From Anaeromicrobium sediminis (GTDB lineage: Bacteria; Bacillota; Clostridia; Peptostreptococcales; Thermotaleaceae): a stretch of 64,000 nucleotides of DNA. A program made the translations under genes and the position numbers. The stretch is taken from the NCBI RefSeq assembly GCF_002270055.1, contig NZ_NIBG01000001.1, positions 408,937-472,936 of the forward strand. Direction: 5' to 3'. A model generated the notes under the pieces. The model was not told the origin of the DNA, did not search any database, and was given only the letters and a program-made list of their open reading frames with translations. How positions within the stretch are numbered: position 1 is the stretch's first letter; each line of letters begins with the position of its first letter. This document shows, in pieces, positions 18,536 through 27,288 of this stretch.

Positions 18536-19897
18536 CTATAGGTGTATTATTTTTATGCCATCCTCATTTTTTATAAATTTAACTTTACTCAATTCATCCC
18601 TTACATAGTAAATAGCATTATTTACTGATATCTTAACTCCTGGATAAACCCCCTCATCTATCTTAACTGACCCTATTTCCTTTGACTTGGCAATTTGCTC
18701 TTCTATGGAATCCAATTCTTCATTTAACTCTATTTCTTTAATCTTTAAAAAATTCTCTGTTTTAATAGACTTTTCATATATGGATTGCTTATCCTTAGTA
18801 AACAATGGAGTATCAATAATTTTATTTAATAGTTTTATTGCCTTTATTACATTTTCACGATTTCTACTTACTACCTTTAACTCTTCTTGTACTTTTTTAT
18901 ATGTTTCTTTACTTTCAGGATTAATCCCTGTCTCTATTCTAGTAATAGTGGCCATGCTAGAGCCTATGATCATAGCCTCGATTTCTTTAGCAGCAGTGGT
19001 TTCACCTCCTACGATTAATCCTTTTTTTCCTTTTGCATATACAGCCCCTTGCACTTGTACACTAGAATGCATTATTATATCTACAAAAAGATCTCCTCTC
19101 ACAACTACATTACTATTTTGTATGTATTTACAATTCAAGTTACCTTCACAAATTATATATCCATTATTTTGACTTTGTATTCCCTTGTGAATAATTATAT
19201 GCCCACCAGCTTTTACTCGAGCTCCTTCTACCACACCAAAAATTTCAATGTTCCCAGTGGCCTCCACCTCAAAACCAGTTCTCACATGTCCATTTATAAC
19301 AATATTTCCATCAAAGTGAATATTTCCAGTATTATTGTCCACATCCCCTTGAATTTCATATACATTAGATACACTTATTTTTCCTTCATCATATAACACT
19401 TGTCCAGCAATATCTGCATATACACTAAGACCATCCTCACTCAAACTAGTGTTCTTACCAGCCCTTAATAGAATATCTTTTCCTTTCCTAGCTCGTACAG
19501 TCCTTCCGAATACATCTATTCCGTCGGAACCATTTGCAGGCAAGTCCTTTTGACCCAATAATTCACCTTGTTCCACCATTGTAATTAGATTTAATTCTTT
19601 GAAATCAACAGTTCCATCTTCATTCATTTTAGGCTTAACTTTTTTATCTAAAGAAAAGGAAAGGTTTATTTTAGCATCTTTCCCATCGACAGAAGTAATA
19701 CCTCTAGCAATTTCTTCTTTAATTATATGATTTTCACTATTTAAAAGTTCTTTAATTTTCGGATGATCTATTCCATACTTTATTCCTCTTTCTTTTAAAG
19801 CACTTAAAATGTGTGCTTCCGTTTTTAACGCCTCATCAAGTATGGTAATATTTACTACCATGTTATCCTGTGAAACATCTAAAAATAGTTTATTCAC
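18536..19897 (-). CDS. fapA: FapA family protein (DUF342), flagellar assembly protein A-like
   Basis: 453 residues with the DUF342/FapA layout: an N-terminal alpha/beta domain containing N-x-x-I-K-E-E-I-A-R-G, a central polymer-forming beta-helix part with repeated G-D-V-x-x-x-T-G-N-I and G-N-I-x-I-x-G motifs (about residues 185 to 290), then a coiled coil (about 315 to 410) and a small C-terminal strand region. Family members have been linked to flagellar assembly and cell-surface organisation, but the biochemical role is poorly known. The start is GTG with AGGTGG upstream. It directly follows the sigma factor gene. Confidence 0.85.
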   Translation of the reverse strand: MNKLFLDVSQDNMVVNITILDEALKTEAHILSALKERGIKYGIDHPKIKELLNSENHIIKEEIARGITSVDGKDAKINLSFSLDKKVKPKMNEDGTVDFKELNLITMVEQGELLGQKDLPANGSDGIDVFGRTVRARKGKDILLRAGKNTSLSEDGLSVYADIAGQVLYDEGKISVSNVYEIQGDVDNNTGNIHFDGNIVINGHVRTGFEVEATGNIEIFGVVEGARVKAGGHIIIHKGIQSQNNGYIICEGNLNCKYIQNSNVVVRGDLFVDIIMHSSVQVQGAVYAKGKKGLIVGGETTAAKEIEAMIIGSSMATITRIETGINPESKETYKKVQEELKVVSRNRENVIKAIKLLNKIIDTPLFTKDKQSIYEKSIKTENFLKIKEIELNEELDSIEEQIAKSKEIGSVKIDEGVYPGVKISVNNAIYYVRDELSKVKFIKNEDGIKIIHL

Positions 19898-19923
19898 TTC
19901 AATCCCACCTTCGCACTTTAAAA

Positions 19924-20658
19924 CTATATTATATTTGAAAGTTTAGTTCCTAATTTATTTATTGCCTTACTATGAATTTGGGATATTCTTGATTCAGATA
20001 CATTAAGAATATGGGCAATTTCTTTATAAGTCAACTCCTCATAATAATATAATTTTATAACCATTTGTTCTTTCTCTGACAAATTCTCTAGACTTCTAAT
20101 TAACTCCGCTTTTATTTCTTCTTTCTCTATGGTCTTGTCTGGGTTATACTCATGATAATTGGATACTATGGAAAAACTGCTATTGTTAGATATTTTTTCT
20201 TCAAGTGACACTACCGATAAGGTATGAATTTCATTAAATACATTATCTAATTCCCTTTTACTTATGCCTACATATTCTGCAATTTCCGTATCTGTAGCAT
20301 ATCTTCCTAGCTTATTTTCCAATTCAAAATAAGCTCGTTCAATATTTTTATGTTTTTGCCTTATTGACCTAGGAACCCAATCTAAATTTCTCAATTGATC
20401 TATTATGGCTCCTCTAATTCTAATTTGAGCATAGGTCTCAAATTTCACATTTTTATTATGATCAAATTTTTCAATAGCATCCATGAGTCCAAAAATCCCG
20501 TAACTTATTAGATCCTCATATTCCACATTATTTCCATAGCTACTAAATAATCTACCAGCCACATTTTTTACTATGGAAACATATTTTAAAATCAATTTCT
20601 CTTTTATATGCTTATCTTTTGTCTTTGCATATAGCTGCCATAACTTTTTATCATCCAT
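19924..20658 (-). CDS. sigD: Flagellar sigma factor of the FliA/WhiG family (SigD)
   Basis: Alternative sigma factor (sigma-28 type) that directs RNA polymerase to late flagellar and chemotaxis promoters. At 244 residues it has region 2 (Y-E-D-L-I-S-Y-G-I-F-G-L near residues 47 to 58, then F-E-T-Y-A-x-x-R-I-R-G-A-I near 75), region 3, and region 4 with the helix-turn-helix L-T-Y-K-E-I-A-H-I-L-N-V-S-E-S-R-I near residues 205 to 225. D-W-V-P-R-S-I-R is diagnostic for FliA. GGGGGG precedes the ATG. As in Bacillus it lies near the end of the fla/che operon. Its anti-sigma factor FlgM is not in the window. Confidence 0.95.
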   Translation of the reverse strand: MDDKKLWQLYAKTKDKHIKEKLILKYVSIVKNVAGRLFSSYGNNVEYEDLISYGIFGLMDAIEKFDHNKNVKFETYAQIRIRGAIIDQLRNLDWVPRSIRQKHKNIERAYFELENKLGRYATDTEIAEYVGISKRELDNVFNEIHTLSVVSLEEKISNNSSFSIVSNYHEYNPDKTIEKEEIKAELIRSLENLSEKEQMVIKLYYYEELTYKEIAHILNVSESRISQIHSKAINKLGTKLSNII

Positions 20659-20675
20659 AAAAAATCCCCCCTAGA

Positions 20676-20909
20676 TTATTTCTTTTCCCCATATTTCTCT
20701 ACTATATCTAAGGGACTAAACGATTCTTTTTCTTTCACTTCTAACATATTATTGACAAAATACTTAGTAGCAATAAATAAAATTATATAAAGTATTAATC
20801 CTCTACTTAAAAATACGGAAAACTCCATTTTTTTAACAATACCTATGATTGCTCCAATTATCATAAACATACTTAAAAGAAAATAATGAAGATATTTCAG
20901 TATAAACAT
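20676..20909 (-). CDS. Small two-helix membrane protein between cheD and sigD
   Basis: 77 residues with two hydrophobic segments (about residues 9 to 26 and 34 to 52) and a short charged tail rich in E and K. No recognised domain. It is placed 14 bases after cheD and 17 before sigD, so it is almost certainly translated from the same message, with AGGAG before its ATG. Other clostridial fla/che operons have small membrane ORFs here, but no function can be read from the sequence. Confidence 0.65.
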   Translation of the reverse strand: MFILKYLHYFLLSMFMIIGAIIGIVKKMEFSVFLSRGLILYIILFIATKYFVNNMLEVKEKESFSPLDIVEKYGEKK

Positions 20910-20923
20910 TTAGACAACTCCTA

Positions 20924-21409
20924 CTATATTTCTTTTGTACCTTTTCCAATAGTTTTTATGAACAAAATTCCCGTATCTGAATTTATTTCTATAGTCCTTC
21001 CAAAATTCCCGCCTGTATCGTCACCTATTAGTCGTATTCCTTTTTCTTTTAAAATTTCTTTGGTAGCAATTGCATTTCTTTGTCCTATTTTCATCAAGTC
21101 ATTTTTAGTTGAAAAGGAAAACATTTGAGCTCCACCTGCAATTTTACTTACGAGACGAGTTTTTCGTGCTCCAGCCTTAATCATTTTATCTATTAAAATA
21201 TCCATAGCCGTATCTGCAAACTTTGCTGGATTACTATTATTCTTAATACTTTTACTAGAAGGAAGCATTATATGAGCCAACCCCGCCACTTTACTTATTG
21301 GATCATATAGAGTAATTCCTATACAGGAACCTAATCCTAGAGTAGTTAAGCAATCCCCTGATTTTGCCACATTTAAATCTGCCATCCCCACTTTAATTAC
21401 TTTCCCCAT
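20924..21409 (-). CDS. cheD: Chemoreceptor glutamine deamidase CheD
   Basis: Deamidates specific glutamines of methyl-accepting chemotaxis proteins and binds CheC, forming part of the adaptation system of Gram-positive bacteria. The catalytic Cys lies in L-G-S-C-I-G near residue 29 and the His in G-L-A-H-I-M-L-P near residue 46. Further family marks are K-F-A-D-T-A, K-I-A-G-G-A-Q-M-F and I-G-x-R-N (about residues 63 to 115). 161 residues is typical. Its ATG overlaps the cheC stop codon in a TAATG arrangement, which fits the CheC-CheD complex. Confidence 0.95.
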   Translation of the reverse strand: MGKVIKVGMADLNVAKSGDCLTTLGLGSCIGITLYDPISKVAGLAHIMLPSSKSIKNNSNPAKFADTAMDILIDKMIKAGARKTRLVSKIAGGAQMFSFSTKNDLMKIGQRNAIATKEILKEKGIRLIGDDTGGNFGRTIEINSDTGILFIKTIGKGTKEI

Positions 21410-22026
21410 TATTCTAGCACTCCTAAACTCTTTAATAGTATTTCAAAGGATTCTACATCTGGGATTAAGAAAAAATATCCTTTTATATTATTGTTCCCCT
21501 CATTTAACTCTGTTTCTATTAATAAAACCTTGTCTCCAACTTGCCCATATTGAATTATTGGTACACTTAGTATTGCTCCTGCCATATCGACAGTCAAAGA
21601 AGGAATGGAAATTTTCATATCTAATTGAGTTAAAGTAGTTAATGAACGTACATATGCACCTGATAAAATATTCCCAACTTCCTGTAAGGCAGATATGTCC
21701 CATTCGCTTAATTCTTCTACATGGTCCTCCTTATTCATAAGCATATTGGCTAATTTTTTTGAAGAATCCATATTTAATAAAAACATTATGTTTCCATTTA
21801 TATCTCCATCCACATCAAAATTAATACCACATATTTTTTTTTCAGCTCCCCCTAATAACTCAGTAACTTCATTAAACTCTAATATGTCTACTTTAGGAAC
21901 CTTCATATCTATTCTTTTATTTAACATAGTGGCTAAGGCTGTAGTTGCATTTCCTGCTCCTATATTTCCTATCTCCTTTAAAACATCCATTTGTTCATTA
22001 TTTATTTCATCTAAAGTTATTTTCAT
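21409..22026 (-). CDS. cheC: CheY-P phosphatase CheC
   Basis: Hydrolyses phosphorylated CheY and is stimulated by CheD. The 205 residues contain two copies of the CheC/FliY/CheX active-site helix: L-K-E-I-G-N-I-G-A-G-N near residues 15 to 25 and L-Q-E-V-G-N-I-L-S-G near residues 112 to 121, each with the catalytic Glu and Asn. Length and order match Bacillus CheC. It is directly coupled to cheD downstream and follows cheW by 29 bases. Confidence 0.94.
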   Translation of the reverse strand: MKITLDEINNEQMDVLKEIGNIGAGNATTALATMLNKRIDMKVPKVDILEFNEVTELLGGAEKKICGINFDVDGDINGNIMFLLNMDSSKKLANMLMNKEDHVEELSEWDISALQEVGNILSGAYVRSLTTLTQLDMKISIPSLTVDMAGAILSVPIIQYGQVGDKVLLIETELNEGNNNIKGYFFLIPDVESFEILLKSLGVLE

Positions 22027-22055
22027 AATTATCTTTCTCTCCTTAAATAAAATAC

Positions 22056-22496
22056 TTAACTTTGTAAAATCCCTTCTATGTCCAATAATATTATGATTCT
22101 GTCTTTGTCTTTCCCAATGCCCTTAATGTTTTTTTCTGATATATTCTCACTTACCTTTGGTGCATCTTCTAATTGTATTTCATCTAAACTTATTACTTCT
22201 GAAGAAGAATCTACAAGTAATCCTACAATAATTTCATCACATTTGGTTATAATTATCCTACTTTCACTAGTTACTTGAACATTTTCTAGATTTAATCTGG
22301 TTCTTAGATTTATTACTGGAATTATTTCTCCTCTTAAGTTTATTACTCCCTCCACATAAGCTGGCGAATGGGGAACTCTAGTAATATCTATGACCTTCTC
22401 TATAGTTTGTACATTATGAATATCAATTCCATAATATTCTTTTCCCAATTTAAATAATACATATTGATTTTCTAGTAATTGCACATTTTCACTCAT
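22056..22496 (-). CDS. cheW: Chemotaxis coupling protein CheW
   Basis: Adaptor that links chemoreceptors to the kinase CheA in the signalling array. The 146-residue protein is a single CheW domain (SH3-like). Marks are F-K-L-G-K-E-Y-Y-G-I-D-I near residues 14 to 25, I-T-R-V-P-H-S-P-A-Y-V-E-G-V-I-N-L-R-G near residues 38 to 56, and P-V-I-N-L-R near residue 60. It lies 19 bases after cheA. The start has AAGGAG about 8 bases upstream. Confidence 0.95.
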   Translation of the reverse strand: MSENVQLLENQYVLFKLGKEYYGIDIHNVQTIEKVIDITRVPHSPAYVEGVINLRGEIIPVINLRTRLNLENVQVTSESRIIITKCDEIIVGLLVDSSSEVISLDEIQLEDAPKVSENISEKNIKGIGKDKDRIIILLDIEGILQS

Positions 22497-22515
22497 GTAT
22501 ATCTACTCCTTTAAC

Positions 22516-24579
22516 TTATAGTAATGAATTAGTATCAACAATCAGCGCTACTTGACCATTACCTAAAATAGTAGCTCCAGCTATAATATTAATTCCTGCT
22601 AAAAACTTCCCTAATGACTTTATAACAATTTCTTGTTGGCCAATAAGACCATCTACAATAAATCCAGCCACTTGTTCTCCCTTTTTAACCACAACTACAA
22701 TTAAATCTTCCTTATTTTCTTCATTTGTACTTACATCTAATATTTTTTCCATTCTTAAAAGTGGGAGAGTAGTATCTCTATATAAAACAACTTCTTGTTC
22801 TTGAATTTTCCTTATATTCTCTGATTTAATAGTTACTATTTCCTTAATAGAGTTTAATGCTATAGCATATTTTTCTTCCCCTACATTAACCAATAAAGCT
22901 TGTATTATGGCTAAAGTTAAAGGTAGCCTAATGATAAATTTCGAACCTCTAAGTCTTGTACTTTGAACTTCCACTGCTCCACCTAAAGATTCTATCTTTG
23001 TTTTTACTACATCTAATCCTACGCCACGTCCTGAAATATCTGATATTTTGTCAGCAGTAGAAAACCCTGATTTAAATAATAATTGCAATGCATCTCTATC
23101 ATCTATAGTGCTCATTTGCTCTTCTGTAATTAATCCATTATCTTTGGCTTTATTCTTAACCTTATCTATGTTAATTCCGCCACCATCATCTTCCACTTCA
23201 ATCACTACACTATTACCATCTGGATAAGCTATTAACTTAACCGTACCAATCTCTGATTTTCCATTTTTAATTCTTTCCTCTGGATTTTCTATTCCATGGT
23301 CTATTGAATTTCTTATTAAATGGATTAATGGATCTCCTATTTCATCTATTACAGTTCTATCTACTTCCGTTTCTTCTCCAGACATAATTAAAGAAATCTC
23401 TTTACCTAGTTCTTTAGATAAATCTCTTACCATTCTAGGAAATCTGTTAAATACCCTTTCTATAGGAACCATTCTAACCTTCATAACAGCATCATGTAAG
23501 TTAGTAGTAATTCTTTCTAAATATTCAATGGACTCATTCATATCTTGTTTTTTAGTAGTCTCTTCCATATCAGTAAGTCTTGATCGAGTTATTATTAATT
23601 CACTTACTAAATTCATCAAATTATCTAATCTATCTATATCTACTCTAACGGTCTTTCCTAATTTTGGTTTAGAGTTTCTTGCTTTTTCTTCTTTATTAGC
23701 TGTTTTCTTAGGTTCTATTTTTTTCTTCTCCGCTTTTACTGTCTCTTTTACAGGTTCAGTTACAGTTTCCTTTGCTTTTTCCATAATTGTTTCTATATGT
23801 ACATTTTCGATTTCAGATATACTTTTTATTCTTTCTAATATTTCATTTCCATCACTTCTTGATATGATTACTAATTCAAAGGTATATTCAAAATTTTCAT
23901 CCTCTATATCTTCTACAGTAGGATTAGCTTTTACAATTTCTCCATCTTTTTCAAGGGTATTAAATATGATAAATGCTCGTGCAGATTTTAGCATGCAATT
24001 TTGATTTAATTCTATTTTTAACTTAAAAGAATTAAACCCATCTTTCACAGATTTTAATATGGCATTTTTAGTAAATTCATCAATTTCAATCTCTATACGT
24101 CCGTTCTCATTAAGTTGAACCTCTTCTGTAGTTTCTATAGTATTTTCTACAGTAGCTGCCACTTCTTCCTTTACTTCCTCTACAACTTGAGAATTTTCTG
24201 GATTAATGGCTTCATGAAGCTTTACTAATAAGTGTGAATAATCCTTATCTCCTTCACTTCCAGTTTCCACTATGTTGTTAATATATTCTTCTAGTACATC
24301 TAAACATTGAAATAATACATCTATTATATTATCAGTTATTCTTACTTCACCACTTCTTACAGATTGTAATATATCTTCCATTTCATGGGTGAAATGAGCA
24401 ATTTTACCAAAACCCATAGTTGCAGACATTCCCTTTAAAGTATGGGCTACTCGAAAAATTTCATGTACTAACTCAATTTCATCTTTATCATTTTCTAGTT
24501 TTAGTAGTGCTTCATTCATATTTTGTAAATTTTCTTTAGATTCTTCTATAAAAATTTCTAAATATTGGTTTATATCCAT
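22516..24579 (-). CDS. cheA: Chemotaxis histidine kinase CheA
   Basis: Receptor-controlled kinase that phosphorylates CheY and CheB. At 687 residues the order is complete: a P1 Hpt domain with the phospho-acceptor His46 in R-V-A-H-T-L-K-G, a P2 response-regulator docking domain (about 165 to 265), P3 dimerisation (about 305 to 365), the P4 ATPase with H-L-I-R-N-S-I-D-H-G (about 405) and E-D-D-G-G-G-I, and a C-terminal CheW-like P5. The linkers are Glu/Lys-rich. It follows cheB by two bases and precedes cheW. Confidence 0.97.
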   Translation of the reverse strand: MDINQYLEIFIEESKENLQNMNEALLKLENDKDEIELVHEIFRVAHTLKGMSATMGFGKIAHFTHEMEDILQSVRSGEVRITDNIIDVLFQCLDVLEEYINNIVETGSEGDKDYSHLLVKLHEAINPENSQVVEEVKEEVAATVENTIETTEEVQLNENGRIEIEIDEFTKNAILKSVKDGFNSFKLKIELNQNCMLKSARAFIIFNTLEKDGEIVKANPTVEDIEDENFEYTFELVIISRSDGNEILERIKSISEIENVHIETIMEKAKETVTEPVKETVKAEKKKIEPKKTANKEEKARNSKPKLGKTVRVDIDRLDNLMNLVSELIITRSRLTDMEETTKKQDMNESIEYLERITTNLHDAVMKVRMVPIERVFNRFPRMVRDLSKELGKEISLIMSGEETEVDRTVIDEIGDPLIHLIRNSIDHGIENPEERIKNGKSEIGTVKLIAYPDGNSVVIEVEDDGGGINIDKVKNKAKDNGLITEEQMSTIDDRDALQLLFKSGFSTADKISDISGRGVGLDVVKTKIESLGGAVEVQSTRLRGSKFIIRLPLTLAIIQALLVNVGEEKYAIALNSIKEIVTIKSENIRKIQEQEVVLYRDTTLPLLRMEKILDVSTNEENKEDLIVVVVKKGEQVAGFIVDGLIGQQEIVIKSLGKFLAGINIIAGATILGNGQVALIVDTNSLL

Positions 24580-24581
24580 GA

Positions 24582-25640
24582 CTATACCCCCACTATTTTA
24601 TTTATCTCATCAGCAATATCCTGCAAAGATACAATTTTATCAACACACCCTAGGTTTACAGCCGACTTAGGCATTCCATAAACCACACAGCTTTCTTCAT
24701 CTTGAGCAATAGTTGTGGCTCCCTTTGACTTTAAATTCACCATGCCTTTAGCTCCATCAGAACCCATACCTGTCATTATGACTCCTAGTATATCTGTAGA
24801 AACTTCATTAGCTGCAGAGTCAAATAATACATCTACAGAAGGTCTGTGACCTGAAACTGGCTTATCTGTTGAAAGTTGTATTTTATACCCACCACTAACC
24901 TTTTTTATTTTCATGTGCCTATCTCCAGGTGCAATATAAGCATGTCCTGGCATTAAAATATCATTATCCTCAGCTTCTTTCACATTAATTTGTGATAAGT
25001 CATTTAACCGTTTTGCCAAGGATTTAGTGAAACCGGCAGGCATATGTTGTACTATTAATAAACTTCCTTGGATATTCTTTTCTATGTATGGTATTACATA
25101 TTGAAGTGCCCTAGGACCACCTGTAGATGTGCCTACTAACACAACTTTATTTAATTTAGTATTAAATGTTTTATGAATACTTTTAGTTGAATCTACTTTT
25201 GTTTTATATGTCCTTCTAATTGATGTTCTTTTTCCTATTCTCACTTGTGATGCAACCTTAATTTTCTCCGTAACTTCCATTTGTACATCATCATTATTCA
25301 TTTTAAATATATTAGTAGGTTTAGTTATAAAATCTACGGCACCTACTTCCAGTGCTTTTAGAGTTGCGTCAGCTCCCTCTTTAGTCAAACTGCTAAGCAT
25401 TACCACAGGTAATGGCTTATTTTTCATTATCCATTCTAAACACTGAATTCCATCCATTATGGGCATCTCTACATCCATAGTGACCACATCTACATTAAGT
25501 TTGTCTAACTTTCCAATGGCATCTTTACCATTTTTTGCCGTTTCAACTACTTCTAAATCCTCATGTGAGTTTATAATATCTGATAATATTCTTCTCATAA
25601 ATGCAGAATCATCTACTATTAAAACTCTCTTTTTTTTCAT
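24582..25640 (-). CDS. cheB: Chemotaxis methylesterase/deamidase CheB
   Basis: Removes methyl groups from receptor glutamates when phosphorylated by CheA. An N-terminal receiver domain has the phosphorylation site Asp56 (T-M-D-V-E-M-P) and the K-P-T loop. A linker of about 50 residues leads to the C-terminal esterase with the catalytic Ser in G-T-S-T-G-G-P, His in V-Q-H-M-P-A-G-F and Asp in M-T-G-M-G-S-D-G-A. The length of 352 is normal. The partner methyltransferase CheR is not encoded in this window. The gene abuts the PilZ-domain gene upstream. Confidence 0.95.
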   Translation of the reverse strand: MKKKRVLIVDDSAFMRRILSDIINSHEDLEVVETAKNGKDAIGKLDKLNVDVVTMDVEMPIMDGIQCLEWIMKNKPLPVVMLSSLTKEGADATLKALEVGAVDFITKPTNIFKMNNDDVQMEVTEKIKVASQVRIGKRTSIRRTYKTKVDSTKSIHKTFNTKLNKVVLVGTSTGGPRALQYVIPYIEKNIQGSLLIVQHMPAGFTKSLAKRLNDLSQINVKEAEDNDILMPGHAYIAPGDRHMKIKKVSGGYKIQLSTDKPVSGHRPSVDVLFDSAANEVSTDILGVIMTGMGSDGAKGMVNLKSKGATTIAQDEESCVVYGMPKSAVNLGCVDKIVSLQDIADEINKIVGV

Positions 25641-26309
25641 TTATATCAATCCTTTTTTTCTCATTTTTCTTTGGGTATCAAATATAAATTTTACTATTTT
25701 TTCTCTATTGTTAACACTTATATCCTTATACTTTAACCCGACTTCGTACTGGGAGTATAATTCTTCATATAAAGTACATCTCAAAACTTCCGCAATAACT
25801 TTAATTGGTTCCTTTTCACTTTTAATAATTAATTCAATAATAGTTCCCTTATATATAGGTTCTTTACATAATACTCTTATGCCACCACCGCTTATATCTT
25901 TAGACAATCCTTCTATTACCTTAATAATTTCTCCCCTATCATTGTTTATATGCATTTCCACATTTAGTACCATATCTAGTCTATAATAGTCCCGTCTTTG
26001 GACCTTCTCAATATCACTTATTTTTATTACTTTTAAATATGGTATGTTTCCTTTATTACCTCTATCTATTACTTGTACTTTAAATCCATAGGAGGCTGTT
26101 CCCTTTTTTGTATATATTAATTTTATCTCATCTTTTACACTAATTGGCCTTATTGTTCCTTTGCTTATTGGAATTCCTACTAATAAACAATTTTCTGATA
26201 TAATATCTATCACTTGACTAATAAGCTTCTCTTTTTTATTTATATTTAGAGTTTCTAATAACTCTATTTCTAATTTAGTACCAACTTCGGGCATTTGATT
26301 ATTTGTCAT
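25641..26309 (-). CDS. ycgR: YcgR-type PilZ domain protein, cyclic-di-GMP flagellar brake
   Basis: About 222 residues: an N-terminal YcgR-like domain and a C-terminal PilZ domain. The c-di-GMP binding motifs are intact, R-R-D-Y-Y-R (Arg-rich motif, about residue 105) and D-I-S-G-G-G-I-R near residue 143. Homologues (YcgR, B. subtilis YpfA/DgrA) slow or stop the motor at high c-di-GMP. The place between flhG and cheB ties it to motility control. The frame continues upstream to a GTG at 26327; the ATG at 26309 is preferred on the weak AGGTAG site before it, so the start is uncertain by six codons. Confidence 0.88.
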   Translation of the reverse strand: MTNNQMPEVGTKLEIELLETLNINKKEKLISQVIDIISENCLLVGIPISKGTIRPISVKDEIKLIYTKKGTASYGFKVQVIDRGNKGNIPYLKVIKISDIEKVQRRDYYRLDMVLNVEMHINNDRGEIIKVIEGLSKDISGGGIRVLCKEPIYKGTIIELIIKSEKEPIKVIAEVLRCTLYEELYSQYEVGLKYKDISVNNREKIVKFIFDTQRKMRKKGLI

Positions 26310-26373
26310 CACTCTACCTACCTTCACTTAGTATTATTAAGTATATAAGCCTTTATATAATCTATCTAAGTGC

Positions 26374-27288
26374 TTATCTATTGATAAAATCTTTTTTATA
26401 TCCTGATACAAGCTTATTTATAAATTTCTTAAACCCACCTGCTTTGTAACTATCCTTTTCCTTTTTCTCTACTATACTACTTGCAATTACTTTAATGCCT
26501 TTACTCACTGTAGAATCAGGATAGCTTAAAGTAAAAGGTTTCTGCATCTTTACTGACTTTGAAACCATATTGTCATCATACAAAAAACCTATTTTTTTCA
26601 GTTTAGTGTTCAAAAACCTTTGACTAGTAATATTTAATTTGTTAAATACCTCTTCTGCCTCATTTTCTGATTCTACCCTATTAATTAAAAGGCGTATATC
26701 ATTTAAATTATCTGTAGCTATATTTTTAATTAATGCGTAAGCATCAGTAATTGAGGTAGGTTCCGGTGTAGTGACTACAATAGTTTGCTCAGCTGCTCTA
26801 ACAAAGGATAATACAGTACTGTTAATTCCTGCGCCCGTATCTATTAGAATATAATCGGAAATTTGGCCTACTTCATCCAAATCTCTTACTAGTGGACTCA
26901 GCTCCCTTTCAGTTAAATCTATAAGTTCTTTCAACCCAGATCCCCCTGAAATGAGATTTATTCCCTTAGGACCTTTAGCCATTACTTCCTTAAGAGTCTT
27001 TCTTCCGTTTATAACATCTGCCAAAGTGTATTTCGGTATAACTCCCAAAATCACATCTACATTAGCCAGACCTATGTCTGCATCAATTATAGTGACCCTA
27101 TATCCCAAGTTTATAAGTTCTAATCCTAAATTTATAGTAAAATTAGATTTTCCAACACCACCTTTTCCACTAGCTACCGCAATTATTCTAGGCTCGTGTC
27201 TAGCTTCATTATAAGGTTGGAAATTCCCATCTACTACTACATCCCTTTTCTTTATAATATCTCTTAACTTTTTAGCTTGATCATTCAT
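26374..27288 (-). CDS. flhG: Flagellar number regulator FlhG (MinD/ParA-family ATPase)
   Basis: P-loop ATPase that works with FlhF to set number and position of flagella. The deviant Walker A is S-G-K-G-G-V-G-K-S (about residues 42 to 50), followed by I-I-D-A-D-I-G-L-A-N-V-D and I-L-I-D-T-G-A-G. An N-terminal amphipathic segment that in Bacillus activates the FlhF GTPase precedes it. At 304 residues it has normal length. The chosen ATG overlaps the flhF stop codon by 8 bases and has AGGTGG five bases upstream. A GTG three codons earlier is less likely. Confidence 0.94.
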   Translation of the reverse strand: MNDQAKKLRDIIKKRDVVVDGNFQPYNEARHEPRIIAVASGKGGVGKSNFTINLGLELINLGYRVTIIDADIGLANVDVILGVIPKYTLADVINGRKTLKEVMAKGPKGINLISGGSGLKELIDLTERELSPLVRDLDEVGQISDYILIDTGAGINSTVLSFVRAAEQTIVVTTPEPTSITDAYALIKNIATDNLNDIRLLINRVESENEAEEVFNKLNITSQRFLNTKLKKIGFLYDDNMVSKSVKMQKPFTLSYPDSTVSKGIKVIASSIVEKKEKDSYKAGGFKKFINKLVSGYKKDFINR

